Assembly (NCBI GenBank): GCA_039619475.1
Contig: CM077116.1
Location: 385,850,760-385,914,759, forward strand
Length of the DNA: 64,000 nt
From: Icerya purchasi
Taxonomy: Eukaryota > Arthropoda > Insecta > Hemiptera > Monophlebidae
Reading direction: 5' to 3'
The first letter of the stretch is position 1, and every line of letters begins with the position of its first letter. This document shows, piece by piece, positions 48,637-59,357 of this stretch. A program made the position numbers and the translations under genes. The notes below the pieces were generated by a model. It saw only the letters and a program-made list of their open reading frames with translations. It searched no databases and had not been told where the DNA came from.

Positions 48637-49899
48637 GTGTAATTCGTAGTCAAAATTTTGTTACACTTTTGGGATTAAACGAGCGATGCTGTTCACTTCC
48701 GGCTTACAGTTCAGTTGGTGCGTATTATTACCGTATGAAATCGTCACCGTTAAATTTCGAGCAAATTTAAGTAATTTAACAAAGTGCAAAAAAAAATTAA
48801 TTCACACACACACACACACATATATATACGAATAGCAAAAAAACATGGAATATTGCCACATATTCTGATATTGAAAAAAAATTAATAAATAAAATTTAAC
48901 AAATAAATTTTAAATAAAAAAAAAAAGAGACCCGTGATAATAAATTAAACATTAAATGAAATATTCCGGAAACGTTTTCAAGAACAGATTGTCTCTAAAC
49001 TGGAAAACGGAAAAGGTATATTAAGAAAAATACATTTTTAGTATTATACATTGAAATCTCTTAAGAAGACATAAACCAGAAAAATTTACGGTTTCTTTTC
49101 GTTTCACATATCTGATAAATCGGCGATTCGGGAGTAATCGCTGTACATTCGCGGCACTTAAGCGGTTCAAATGATTAAAGTAAAAAATTTATTCTAATTT
49201 CCTTTTAATTCCCCGTATAAAATTCTTATTCTGGTTTCTGGAAATTGTAAAATTTTATGTATTAAAATATTCCACTCCTCTCGCTAAGCAATGGACTCTT
49301 CCTATGATCCGTTTCTCATCCATTCCTTTTCTGAAGTTATACCGGCCCCCTTGATTTCTGTCTGATATCGCATACATATCCAACTATCCTTCTCTTATCC
49401 ACGTCAACACATCTCAAAAAAACAAAAAAAAAACAAAAAAACGGAAACCTTAACTTTTTTTATATTTTTTAATATCACATCTATACAAAACCGATAAACT
49501 TGTCGGCGGGGTTTCCAACATGAACATTAATAGTTGCTAAAAACTTATCAAATTAATCTGCAGTTACATCGCACGTACGCTTGTTGTTTACCAGCGGCGA
49601 ATTCTAATTTTTTCCCCCGTACCCCTTCTCGAAGACAGAAAAATGTTAAAATGAATTTAACCCGACATCGTCATAAACAAAAAAAAATTAAGAAGCCCCC
49701 TTTTGTTTTTTGTTTAATTCAAAAAAGAGATAAAAGATTAAATTTAAGAGAAAATATCTATGAAAATCCGGATAAAGAAAATTAACAAATTTACTCTATA
49801 AATAATTTACATGGACATCGGAAAGAAATAATGCGAAATGAATTTAAATATAAACGAAAATGATTATTAAGTAACATCAAAACTACAAACTAGAACATG
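47641..49899. other. Intronic DNA without recognisable genes
   Basis: Includes the short repeat at 47690-47760 (partner of 39044-39116), (TA)n at 48559-48637 and (CA)n at 48804-48820. Confidence 0.45.
48559..48637. repeat. (TA)n microsatellite
   Basis: TA run with two AATATA slips. Confidence 0.95.
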
Positions 49900-49980
49900 T
49901 TTTTTTTTTTTTTTTTTAATGGGTTCGTCAACATGGGCATTGGCCCAAGAACAGTGGAACAGAGGGATAAAAGAATCTCT
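49900..49980 (-). pseudogene. 3'-terminal fragment of the RNase H non-LTR element
   Basis: Poly-T, then GGGTTCGTCAACATGGGCAT TGGCCCAAG. Reversed, this is the CTTGGGCCAATGCCC...TTGACGAACCC form of the family terminus. No coding sequence remains. Confidence 0.6.
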
Positions 49981-52640
49981 TCGTCTTATAAAAAAAAATT
50001 AAATATATTTTTTAAAGAAAACTCGCAATAACAGTCTTTTTGTAACTGAACTACTACAAAGGCCAGAAGCGCGGAAAGTTGAAATTTTATAAATGGGATA
50101 AGAGATTAGTGGATTCGTCAAGTCCTGCAGATTTCTTTATTTTTAAATTCTCTTTGGTACTTGGTTGCATGACCAAAGAACTATCACAGGATTCGCTACT
50201 CTTGTCTATATATTTGCATATTACAAAGCATAATAATCCAGATGTGTTTTTGACATGATACGTTGATTATTTAGATGTAACAAATTTTCTTTTTCGATAG
50301 ATACTGAGCAGCAATTTCCTTAATTTACTGGTTTTTAATATTTCCATATATGTATATTCACTCTACATTTAAACATGTTAAATATTTATATTTATAAACT
50401 TCCGCTAATATATGGAATTATATTTATATTTGTTCGAGTAAAACGCTGACATCCTAAATTACCATATTTTATTTTTATTTCATCCGTGACGTGCTAGGTT
50501 CTATCTGATAATAATTTAAATTTATCCCCGTTATGACCCTTTAAAGCATGTCCTACAATGTATCTGCAATGATGGTTTTTTGTATCATCTAATAGGTTTG
50601 GTTGCTACGGTTCTTCAAAAAAACATTTTCTTTCTAAAATCTCTTTACATATAACATGTTCCCAGATAAATAATACCATCGCAAATAATTAGGTAAAAAA
50701 ATTAATAATTTATTCAAATCAAATCAAATAACGTTTATTTATTATTATTACTATTATTGTAAAATTAATTAAAAATCGGTATAAATTTGCTGATTCTATT
50801 TCTGATATGATTAAAATGCTAGTTGTTTTCAAGTTTATTTTGTTAATAACCCAGAAATAGGATCTTATCACACACATACATATGTATATTCTACAAAACA
50901 TTCTAAGGATTAAGAACAAATGACGATGATGATATATGTCTATTAATCTGCAAAGTTTTTTTATACCGGATGTTCTAGCTGTGCATGAATTCGGTCAAAG
51001 AAAGAATTTCTTTTTTTACATTGTTTTTTCATCATGAATACTGTAACCTTCAAAACTAGCAGATGATTCATTTGTTTTCATTAATTTAATATGTCCAGTT
51101 TAATTTTTGTATTATAAAAAAAAAAGGTACAGACGGACAAAGAAGTTTTATAATAGTTTTATACCTTCAAAGACAGATCCTACTAGAATAGAAACGAGTG
51201 GACAGCGAGCTGACTGTTTTATTGTTAAATAACTTTTATATTTCCTGACGGAATTCTATTTACGCAGTTCCAATTTGTACAGCTTCCAGTTTGTCATTCG
51301 TTTGTTATTGTTCCACTTAACGAAATCTATAAGACGCTCTTTAAAAAAACATAATCCCTCTCTTGCTCCACATTTCTCGTTTATATGCATTATACACACA
51401 TACATATTACATATACATATACATATATATATATATATAAAAGCACGAGGGAAGAAAAAGTAGCGGCTAAGCAGCTGCGGGAAATCTTGATGAGGTTAGT
51501 TCGGTGGAATCCCTAAGAAGATTATGCAAAATGAACACTAGAACCGATATTGGTTTCATAGGTCGAAATGTATCTCTCCGCCGATGGTCTTATACCTATA
51601 CATATTCATTTGACAGTGACAGATCGCAAACCCACTCCACCACCCTTCGACCGGCTGGATTATTTTTACCGATTCCGGCTTCGGATAAAATATACCTTTT
51701 TTCGGCGGCATTTTCATCTGCGCATTTTTTTATAACTTTTTGCCTTTTCTTCTTCGCAGAGTTCAATCGGAGATTCGGTTTTATTTATTTTTTCCCAGTC
51801 GCCATCAGCGTCTTTAACCATGAAATTCGCTTTAGTCCCTTCTTCGCTTGCGGCAGATATAAAGCTTTTAAATTCTTCTTCTACCGTTACCTCTGTTCGT
51901 TCTCAATTATCCGCCTCTCTCTACAGATATACACACTTCTCTATATATCAGAATATATTCCTTCTTAAATAAACAACTGCTGAACGATATTTAAATGATT
52001 TATTTACTTTTTATTTTTTCTCATTTTCCAGTTGCTGGCTTTCCTTCTTTTACTCTTCTTCTTCTTTTTCTTCTTCTTCTTCGCTGTGACCTAATTTTTC
52101 GCAGATTTCTGTTGTAATTTTTTTCGACATTTTGCAACGAATACTTAACGGTTAAAAAGCCTTTCCCCGGAAAGGAACAATGTGTTTGGTGCTACCGAGT
52201 ATAGAGGAGCGGTTCTCAAATATTCGAAAAGGAAACAAAAAAAGGCCGAAAAACTTTAAAACCTACAACGGCACACGAAAAAGAAATATCTTTAATCTCA
52301 GTAGGTAGGACGGGTTAACGGGTAGATACGTTTTGTGTTTGAATTAATTAAGTGCGCCAGGCAAAGAGGTTTTTATCGTTCCGCTTGTCGCGATCCAACT
52401 TATTACCTATTCGGAACTTATACGCGTCATCGTATGTAGCTTTATAATATTAATTACTAGAGCGAGGAGCTATCGATCGAAGAAGTACTGGGGTAAAATG
52501 TAATTATCGATACTCGAAAGCATGCGTACCAATAAAGACAAGCGTAGTAATAATAAACAAATTAGGGTTGCATCGAATTTTGCATTTAATAAGCTACCGC
52601 TAATATATAATACACATATATCTTTTATACGCATGTATAC
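49981..52640. other. Intronic DNA without recognisable genes
   Basis: AT-rich, with a (CA/TA) tract at 51393-51440 and (CTT)n-like stretch at 52050-52082. The 154-codon frame at 51504-51968 has no recognisable domain and reads as a chance frame. Confidence 0.45.
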
Positions 52641-52649
52641 ATACAAATA

Positions 52650-52910
<261 letters not shown>

Positions 52911-52915
52911 ATGGT

Positions 52916-53345
52916 GACCGGACAAAAGCGCACAGGACAAAACGCATCGGACAAAAGCGCACACGGATAAAAGCGCACACGGACAAAAACGCACACGGAC
53001 AAAAGCGCACACGGACAAAAGCGCACACGGACAAAAGCGCACACGGATAAAAGCGCACATGGATAAAAGCGCACACGGACAAAAGCGCACACGGATAAAA
53101 CCGCACAGAGATAAAAGCGCACAAGGACAAAAGCGCACATCGATTTGCAGAACAGGAGCTAAATTATTAATTTCTCGGTTCTCGGAAATTGCATCATTTG
53201 TGAAAAGGCAAAACTGGACGGTTGCCCCGCAAAGAATTTAAAATTCAAAAAAATTATTGGTAATCAGCGAAAACAAAGTAAAAGTAATACAATTTTTTGT
53301 ATGATTCACTAGTCATTTTTCTGTTTTTTTTTTGTTCTTATAGTG
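52916..53345 (+). repeat. Tandem 16-mer array plus 205-bp body, copy A1
   Basis: About 14 units of GGACAAAAGCGCACAC (52918-53140) are followed by a unique body beginning ATCGATTTGCAGAACAGGAG. The same array-plus-body unit occurs at 57779-58105 (+) and inverted at 62790-63112. The left side abuts the TA array with GTGACC. It has no coding capacity: long frames through the array read Cys/Ala/Phe-Val/Arg repeats. Likely a non-autonomous element or satellite-ended repeat. Confidence 0.85.
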
Positions 53346-53347
53346 TC

Positions 53348-54103
53348 TGATTCTTGAATCGAGATTCTTAACCGGTAAGTTTAGATCAACGTAATTTGTT
53401 TTACTATTGCGGAATTTATATCTTTACAGCTACGTTAAGCTTGTGCGAAGCGATAAGCCAGTTCAGACAAAAAACTAACAAAACAGTGCAGACACAAATG
53501 AACATTCCGATCCAGATGTTGTTGGCCGAACCTGTATGCCTCGAGTTTCTTACGAATTTTTGAGATTTTGAAGTAGTGAAATTATAATGAAGTAATCAAA
53601 GAAGGTTTCCCCACAGGGAAAAAGAAATTCTTGAAAAAGAAGCAAAGTGCATTTAACGATGGGAAAGGGAAAAACAATAATCACCTCTCAAAAAATAGGT
53701 CAAAAGTACTCACTAGGTACAGGTATGGTTGAGAACATCAACTGAAATGACAGAATAAACAAGTCCATCGACGCTACATCCGGCACAGAATGGACTGCTA
53801 GTCGTATTATAAAGCAAATAAAAGAGTAATCAATGAAATATAATGTAAAGCATTTAAGCAGTCCTAATTAATCGGCTCCACGTTATCACCATTGTCAACC
53901 TTAGCTTGATTTGTGGCATTCCAAAGATTTTCCACAATAAAATGGCTGTCCGAATCAAGCGAAATTCATTCCTTCGGGAAAGCACTAAAGACTGAGAACG
54001 ATGAACTATGTAAATAGTTTCAAACGATGGCTTCCTTTCTACAGCATAAGAAATATGGTTTAAACCTAACACATATAATGTGCATATATATATATACATA
54101 CAT
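53348..54103. other. Outer part of the left palindrome arm, unclassified
   Basis: Matches 63138-63901 in reverse. One frame on the + strand reads SDKPVQTKN, then (frame-shifted) NSADTNEHSDPDVVGRTC; another around 53900-54050 reads STIKWLSESSEIHSFGKALK then TENDELCK. On the opposite strand 63213-63395 stays open with HRSQSLVLSRRNEFRLIRTA. I recognise no family; it may be decayed element coding sequence. Confidence 0.35.
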
Positions 54104-54115
54104 ATACATATATAC

Positions 54116-57100
54116 GCCCTGCGGGGCATAGGTTGTTGTAACTAGAGCTACCTTCTCTAGTAAGTAGTCACTCGACCGTCATATGGTGCTAGTCTCGCCG
54201 ACGGAGAAACGAAACAACAACCATGTGAGTTCTGTACGTCCACGTCGTGCAGGGTGGTAATTTTCTGTTCGGCGGGCTAGGCGCTGATCAGGAAAGCTAA
54301 ATCAGAACTCACATTATATTGCTGATGGGAAAACGGAGGGAGGTTCACTTGCCGAAGGTTTGCCTGCCAATAAATACCGTTAAGCTTTTTACTGCAATTA
54401 TAACAGCAGACTATCAGCAACTCGCTCGAGACGTATGTGCCCCAGTCGGATTGGTGAACATCAATCTAGAGCGAGTAGGCGAGTATCCCGCGCCCTAAAA
54501 CGGGGTCTTTTCGGCTAGGGGAGTAAACCCCGACAGAAAATCCTGCAGAAGGCAACGGGAAACCACTGCAGTATCATCCCAAGAAATATCATCATGAAAG
54601 TGAAAAAGGAAAGGATATATATGCCACACGGTCCGGCTGGCGCCCGGCGTTATCAAGTTTCCAGGCTTGGTAATGGGAAATATGCGGCTGGCCATGCTAT
54701 GATGGATCCCAGGTCTAGTGTGGAAATTGAGAGACTGGACAATAACACAAGTGGAATAACAGCACACGAAAGAAAAAATCTCCGACAGTTTTGCGATAAG
54801 CCGTCTGAACAGAGGAATGGGACATTAAGATTCCGGAGAGGCAAAACAATGGGGCGAAGAAATACAAATCATACGAAGGAAACTATTATGGGTACATGGA
54901 ATGTGCGCACATTATACGAACCGGGGAAATTATCAAATGTGATTCTGGAAATGAAAAGACTAAAATTGAATATACTTGGCCTCAGCGAGGTAAGATGGCC
55001 TGGAAATGGAAAGATCGCAACAGGGAATATGACAGTGTATCATTCAGGTGACAAAAATGGAAATCATCATAGAGGAGTTGCTATAATAATCGATAAAGAA
55101 TGGGATAAAAACGTTATATCTTGTGTTCCTTACAATGATCGAATAATAGCACTTAAGATAAAAGCACAGCCAGTGAACATAAACATTATACAAATATATG
55201 CACCTACAACTGAAGCAACTATGGAAGAGCTTGAAGAATTTTACGTGGATATTGAAGCAGTACTAAAAAGCTGTAAAAAACAAGAAGCCACATACATCAT
55301 AGGGGATTTCAATGCCAAAGTGGGAAATACAATTACAAAAGAGATAACGGGACCATTTGGATTGGGAGCCAGAAACGACAGAGGGGATGTCTTAGTACAG
55401 TTTTGCCAACAAAATGACTTAACTATTATGAACACATACTTCAAGTTACCACCGAGAAGGCTATATACATGGAAATCTCCAGCCGATGCACCGGGAACAA
55501 CAATCCGAAATCAGATTGATTTTATAATTGCTAATAAGCGTTTTAGAAATAGCGTATTATCTGTAAAGACTATGCCAAGTGCTGATGCGAATACAGACCA
55601 CAACCTGCTACAAGCAAAGATACGCATAAGAGTAAAGAAAATCCAAAAAACTAAGAAAATAGGATTAGATCTACAAATTCTACAGAACCATGAAATACGG
55701 GAAAAAATAAAAAAGCAGGTGAATGATCAAATACGAAATATGAAAGACACTGGAAATATTGAAGAAGACTGGAGACAAATAAAATCTGCAATTAATACGA
55801 TAACAAAAGAGCAACTTACAAGGAAACAAAACAGAAAACACAAGAACTGGATGACCAACGAAATATTAGACCTAATGGAATATAGAAGAAAGTGGAAAAA
55901 TAACCCGCTTAAATATAAAGAAATTAACAAAAGCATCAGAAAAAAGATCATACAAGCAAAGGAAGAATGGTTGAATGAACAGTGTAAAGAGATTGAGCAA
56001 TTACATAGCAAACATGATAAATTTAACATACATAGGAAGATTAGAGAAACGACGCATACATATAAAAAAAGACATATAACTTTTCTAAGGAAGGAGAACG
56101 GAGATATCATAACGAATACTGATAAAAAGGTAAAAACATGGGAGCAGTATGTGAAAACGCTGTTTGATGATCAAGAAGAAAGGATGCCACAGGAAGAAGG
56201 GGATACGTTGCCAATCTTGGAATCTGAGGTGGAGATGGCAATCAAGCAAGCTAAAGTACGGAAGGCGGTAGGACCTGATGAGGTACCAATAGAGATATTA
56301 AAAATGTTGGGTCCTATGGAAATCAAGAAAGTTACTGGCTTTTTCAATGTAATCTATAAAAATGGGAAAATACCGGAAGATTGGCTAGAATCAAGGTTCA
56401 TTACCATACCAAAAACAACAAATGCATATAGATGTGATGAATATAGATTAATTAGTCTAATGAGCCACGTTCTAAAAATATTTCTGCGGGTAATTCATCG
56501 ACGCATAATTAAAATATGCGAAGAAAACATGAAATGGAACCAGTTCGGTTTCCGTAACGGAATGGGTACAAGAGAAGCGTTATTTTGTATGAAAACATTA
56601 ATCCAAAGACAACTGGAGTTCGGAAAATCAGTATACATTTGTTTTATAGACTATTATAAAGCTTTCGACAAGGTACGGCACACGGAATTAATAAAAACAT
56701 TAAAAGATATAGGTATTTGCCAGTCGGATATTAAGATTATACAAACGCTTTATGAAAAACAACATGCAAGAATATTAATAGATGAGCAACTAACAGATCA
56801 AATACCAATAAAACGAGGGGTTAGGCAAGGATGCGTATTGTCGCCGGTACTATTTAATCTGTATTCTGAGGCAATTTTTGCTCAAGCATTAGATGAACGT
56901 AATGAAGGGATAAAAATTGCAGGCGAAAGAATTTCAGTGATTCGTTTTGCTGACGATACTGCACTACTGGCGGAAAATGTAACAGACCTACAAAGGCTAC
57001 TAGACATAGTTGCAGTAGAAAGCAAGAAGAAAGGAGTCAGTATAAATACTAAAAAAACAAAATTCATGGTAATTGCAAGACAGCCTAATCTAAATGAAAA

Positions 57101-57751
57101 ATTATTTTTAGATAGCGAAGAAATTGAACGAACGGAAAAATATAAATATTTAGGTAGCTGGATAACACAAAGTAATGATTCTGATATGGAAATACGTACT
57201 CGTATAGAGATGGCCAGAAACACATTTATGAAATTAAAAAACACCCTTTGCGATATGAAATTAAGCCTAAGGATCAAGAACAAGATATTGCAATGTTACG
57301 TATGGTCAGTGCTACTGTATGGAAGCGAGACATGGACCATAAAGGAAAATATGAGGCAGCGCATATCATCATTCGAAATGTGGTGCTACAGAAGAATGTG
57401 GAAAATACCGTGGACGAAAAAGTTAAAAAATGAAAAAGTAATGGAACTAATGGGAACTGACCGAATATTAATGACAATAGTAAAAAGAAGGAAGATAAAA
57501 TTTTTTGGACACTTCATGAGAGGCGAAAAATACAAATTACTACAGACAATAATAATGGACATGATAGAAGGAAGAAGAAATCCGGGAAGAAGAAAGACCG
57601 CTTGGATAGATAATATAAAAAAATGGACCGGAATTAAGAAAAGAGAAGATAGAGTCAGAATAGCAAAAGATCGAAATCAATTCCAGCAGATAATCCAATC
57701 CATACATGATGATTAAGCAATACCCGAATCAGGTGGCACGAGAAGAAGAAG
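54116..57751 (+). mobile_element. Full-length RTE-type non-LTR retrotransposon with 12-bp target-site duplication
   Basis: The element of 3636 bases is flanked by ATACATATATAC at 54104-54115 and 57752-57763. The reverse complement of the single empty site is present at 63126-63137 in the other palindrome arm. The 5' end begins GCCCTGCGGGGC. The 5' UTR (54116-54593) contains CTGCAGAAGGCAACGGGAAA CCACTGCAGTATC. One long ORF follows, and the 3' end is a short UTR finishing AGAAGAAGAAG. A poly-A tail is absent; a short purine repeat at the 3' end is normal for RTE elements. Confidence 0.93.
54594..57716 (+). CDS. RTE-type endonuclease/reverse transcriptase polyprotein, intact 1040 codons
   Basis: The protein would nick target DNA and copy the element's RNA onto it (target-primed reverse transcription). 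Residues 100-340 form the APE-like endonuclease: TWNVRT (Asn103), SEVRW (Glu132), GDFN (Asp238, Asn240), QIDF (Asp309) and the TDHN catalytic pair (Asp335, His336). A Lys/Arg-rich linker runs to about 540. Reverse transcriptase covers about 545-850, with YRLISLMSHVLKIF, FIDYYKAFD (Asp686), RGVRQGCVLSPVLFNLY and FADDT (Asp787, Asp788). The thumb has SVLLYGSETWT and the C-terminus has GRRKTAWIDNIKKWTG. All catalytic residues are present and there is no stop, so the copy is young. The start is uncertain: Met99 sits at the usual RTE N-terminus, and the first 98 residues (basic, Arg/Lys-rich) could be a real extension or translated UTR. Confidence 0.95.
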   Translation: MKVKKERIYMPHGPAGARRYQVSRLGNGKYAAGHAMMDPRSSVEIERLDNNTSGITAHERKNLRQFCDKPSEQRNGTLRFRRGKTMGRRNTNHTKETIMGTWNVRTLYEPGKLSNVILEMKRLKLNILGLSEVRWPGNGKIATGNMTVYHSGDKNGNHHRGVAIIIDKEWDKNVISCVPYNDRIIALKIKAQPVNINIIQIYAPTTEATMEELEEFYVDIEAVLKSCKKQEATYIIGDFNAKVGNTITKEITGPFGLGARNDRGDVLVQFCQQNDLTIMNTYFKLPPRRLYTWKSPADAPGTTIRNQIDFIIANKRFRNSVLSVKTMPSADANTDHNLLQAKIRIRVKKIQKTKKIGLDLQILQNHEIREKIKKQVNDQIRNMKDTGNIEEDWRQIKSAINTITKEQLTRKQNRKHKNWMTNEILDLMEYRRKWKNNPLKYKEINKSIRKKIIQAKEEWLNEQCKEIEQLHSKHDKFNIHRKIRETTHTYKKRHITFLRKENGDIITNTDKKVKTWEQYVKTLFDDQEERMPQEEGDTLPILESEVEMAIKQAKVRKAVGPDEVPIEILKMLGPMEIKKVTGFFNVIYKNGKIPEDWLESRFITIPKTTNAYRCDEYRLISLMSHVLKIFLRVIHRRIIKICEENMKWNQFGFRNGMGTREALFCMKTLIQRQLEFGKSVYICFIDYYKAFDKVRHTELIKTLKDIGICQSDIKIIQTLYEKQHARILIDEQLTDQIPIKRGVRQGCVLSPVLFNLYSEAIFAQALDERNEGIKIAGERISVIRFADDTALLAENVTDLQRLLDIVAVESKKKGVSINTKKTKFMVIARQPNLNEKLFLDSEEIERTEKYKYLGSWITQSNDSDMEIRTRIEMARNTFMKLKNTLCDMKLSLRIKNKILQCYVWSVLLYGSETWTIKENMRQRISSFEMWCYRRMWKIPWTKKLKNEKVMELMGTDRILMTIVKRRKIKFFGHFMRGEKYKLLQTIIMDMIEGRRNPGRRKTAWIDNIKKWTGIKKREDRVRIAKDRNQFQQIIQSIHDD

Positions 57752-57778
57752 ATACATATATACATACATATGGTTTAC

Positions 57779-58105
57779 GGACAAAAGCGCACAAGACAAA
57801 AGCGCACAGGACAAAAGCGCACATGATAAAAACGCATCGGACAAAAGCGCACACGGATAAAAGCGCACACGGATAAAAGCGCACATGGATAATAGCGCAC
57901 ATCGATTTGCAGAACAGGAGCTAAATTATTAATTTCTCGGTTCTCGGAAATTGCATCATTTGTGAAAAGGCAAAACTGGACGGTTGCCCCGCAAAGAATT
58001 TAAAATTCAAAAAAATTATTGGTAATCAGCGAAAACAAAGTAAAAATAATACAATTTTTTGTATGATTCACTAGTCATTTTTCTGTTTTTAATTTTGTTC
58101 TTATA
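57779..58105 (+). repeat. Tandem 16-mer array plus 205-bp body, copy A2 (inside the left arm)
   Basis: About eight units of the GGACAAAAGCGCACA type, some shortened to 14 bases (57779-57902). The body starting ATCGATTTGCAG is almost identical to A1. After TTGTTCTTATA it continues with TGTGTATTTGTTTG, which A1 lacks. Confidence 0.88.
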
Positions 58106-58575
58106 TGTGTATTTGTTTGTTAATAATCATAGTGTCTATTGACTATGACCGCTAGGAAGTTACCGTATATAAAAAAATAAAATTTGTATCAATAATGTAT
58201 TCAGGGGCGTCTCAAGCATGCCAAGTTGTAGGAGTGGTGCATTACCCAAAATACCGATTCATGAATTCATATAATTTAAAAATAATTTTTTTTTATACTG
58301 TATAGCTTATATAACAAAATGTTATATGGTGTTTTTTAATGATTTTCTTTAAACTTTTACAATGTGGGTCTTTTATTTTTTACTTCTGCAGTCAAAACTG
58401 ATTTAGATCGAACTGTGAGGACTAAAAATATTTAAAAAAAAAAATTTTATTAAAAGAAATCTCACCTTTTAATGCTAAGCCTATAAGACTTTGTACTAAT
58501 GCTTTACTTTTTCAAACAGTGAGGGTAACTTTTATTTTACACTGTTGTATACTAACCGTTTCTTTATAAATTGTT

Positions 58576-58764
58576 TCAACTGATCTGGATTTTCTTAATA
58601 ATTTTTGCTTTTAAATTAGTATCGAAAAATCCGCAACTCTTTGTTAACTTGGTAAGAGTTTTCATTATATTTGACACTTCTATATCGTCAACCGTTTGTT
58701 TGCTTATTTCTTCTTCATCATTTTCATCATTGTTGTTTATTTGACTCTTTGATCGCGGTTTCAT
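58576..58764 (-). other. 62-codon acidic frame in the left hAT end (mirrored at 62125-62313)
   Basis: Starts MKPRSKSQINNNDENDEEEI and continues SKQTVDDIEVSNIMKTLTKL, a hydrophilic acidic sequence unlike chance AT-rich translation. It is identical in the other arm. It points toward the element end, and a stop follows after KIIKKIQIS. It could be a small exon of an element protein. No family recognised; no upstream splice signals established. Confidence 0.3.
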
Positions 58765-59357
58765 TGCTGATTAAAACAACTGTTGCAATATTTTTGTCAA
58801 CGTTTAATTATTCCTTTGATAATAAATTTCCCGATGATCATTCTAATATTGTGAAAAACTTGAACTCTGTTTTTATTCCGTAATACTTCAAACTTTTGTA
58901 TTAAGGGAATTTTACTTACTTTCATTTTAATATGATCAGAATAAAATATATAAATATAATGATTGAATGATTTAAAACTGAACAGAATTCTCTGTTAATT
59001 AAGCGGCTTCTATTGTATAATTCTTTAAATTTCTACAAGTCTGTTGTAGTGACCTAAATTGTACGATTCTTGGCCGTTGTTAAGAACTTCGCAATTCGAC
59101 CATAGTTGCAGATAAATACATAAATTAAATATATTTGCACTTCCTTGTTACTAGGTTAATATCTTGATGCAGAGGGACTAAAAACGTACACAAAAAAAAT
59201 CTAAAATTTATTTCAATGAAATAGTTCGGAAATTTAAATTATGGTGAAGTTGTGAAAGAGTTTCATGTAGAGTTGAGAAAAAAGACGTCAAGAACATTAT
59301 GTTTGATTTACTTGTTACTTAAAATAATCAAATTTCGTACTTTCAGCTAAAATTCAT

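Noticed and set aside
51504..51968. 154-codon frame
   Set aside because: No recognised domain and no splice context; length is possible by chance in a window of this size.
52918..53140. CRISPR-like array
   Set aside because: Units are contiguous 16-mers without spacers, in eukaryotic DNA.
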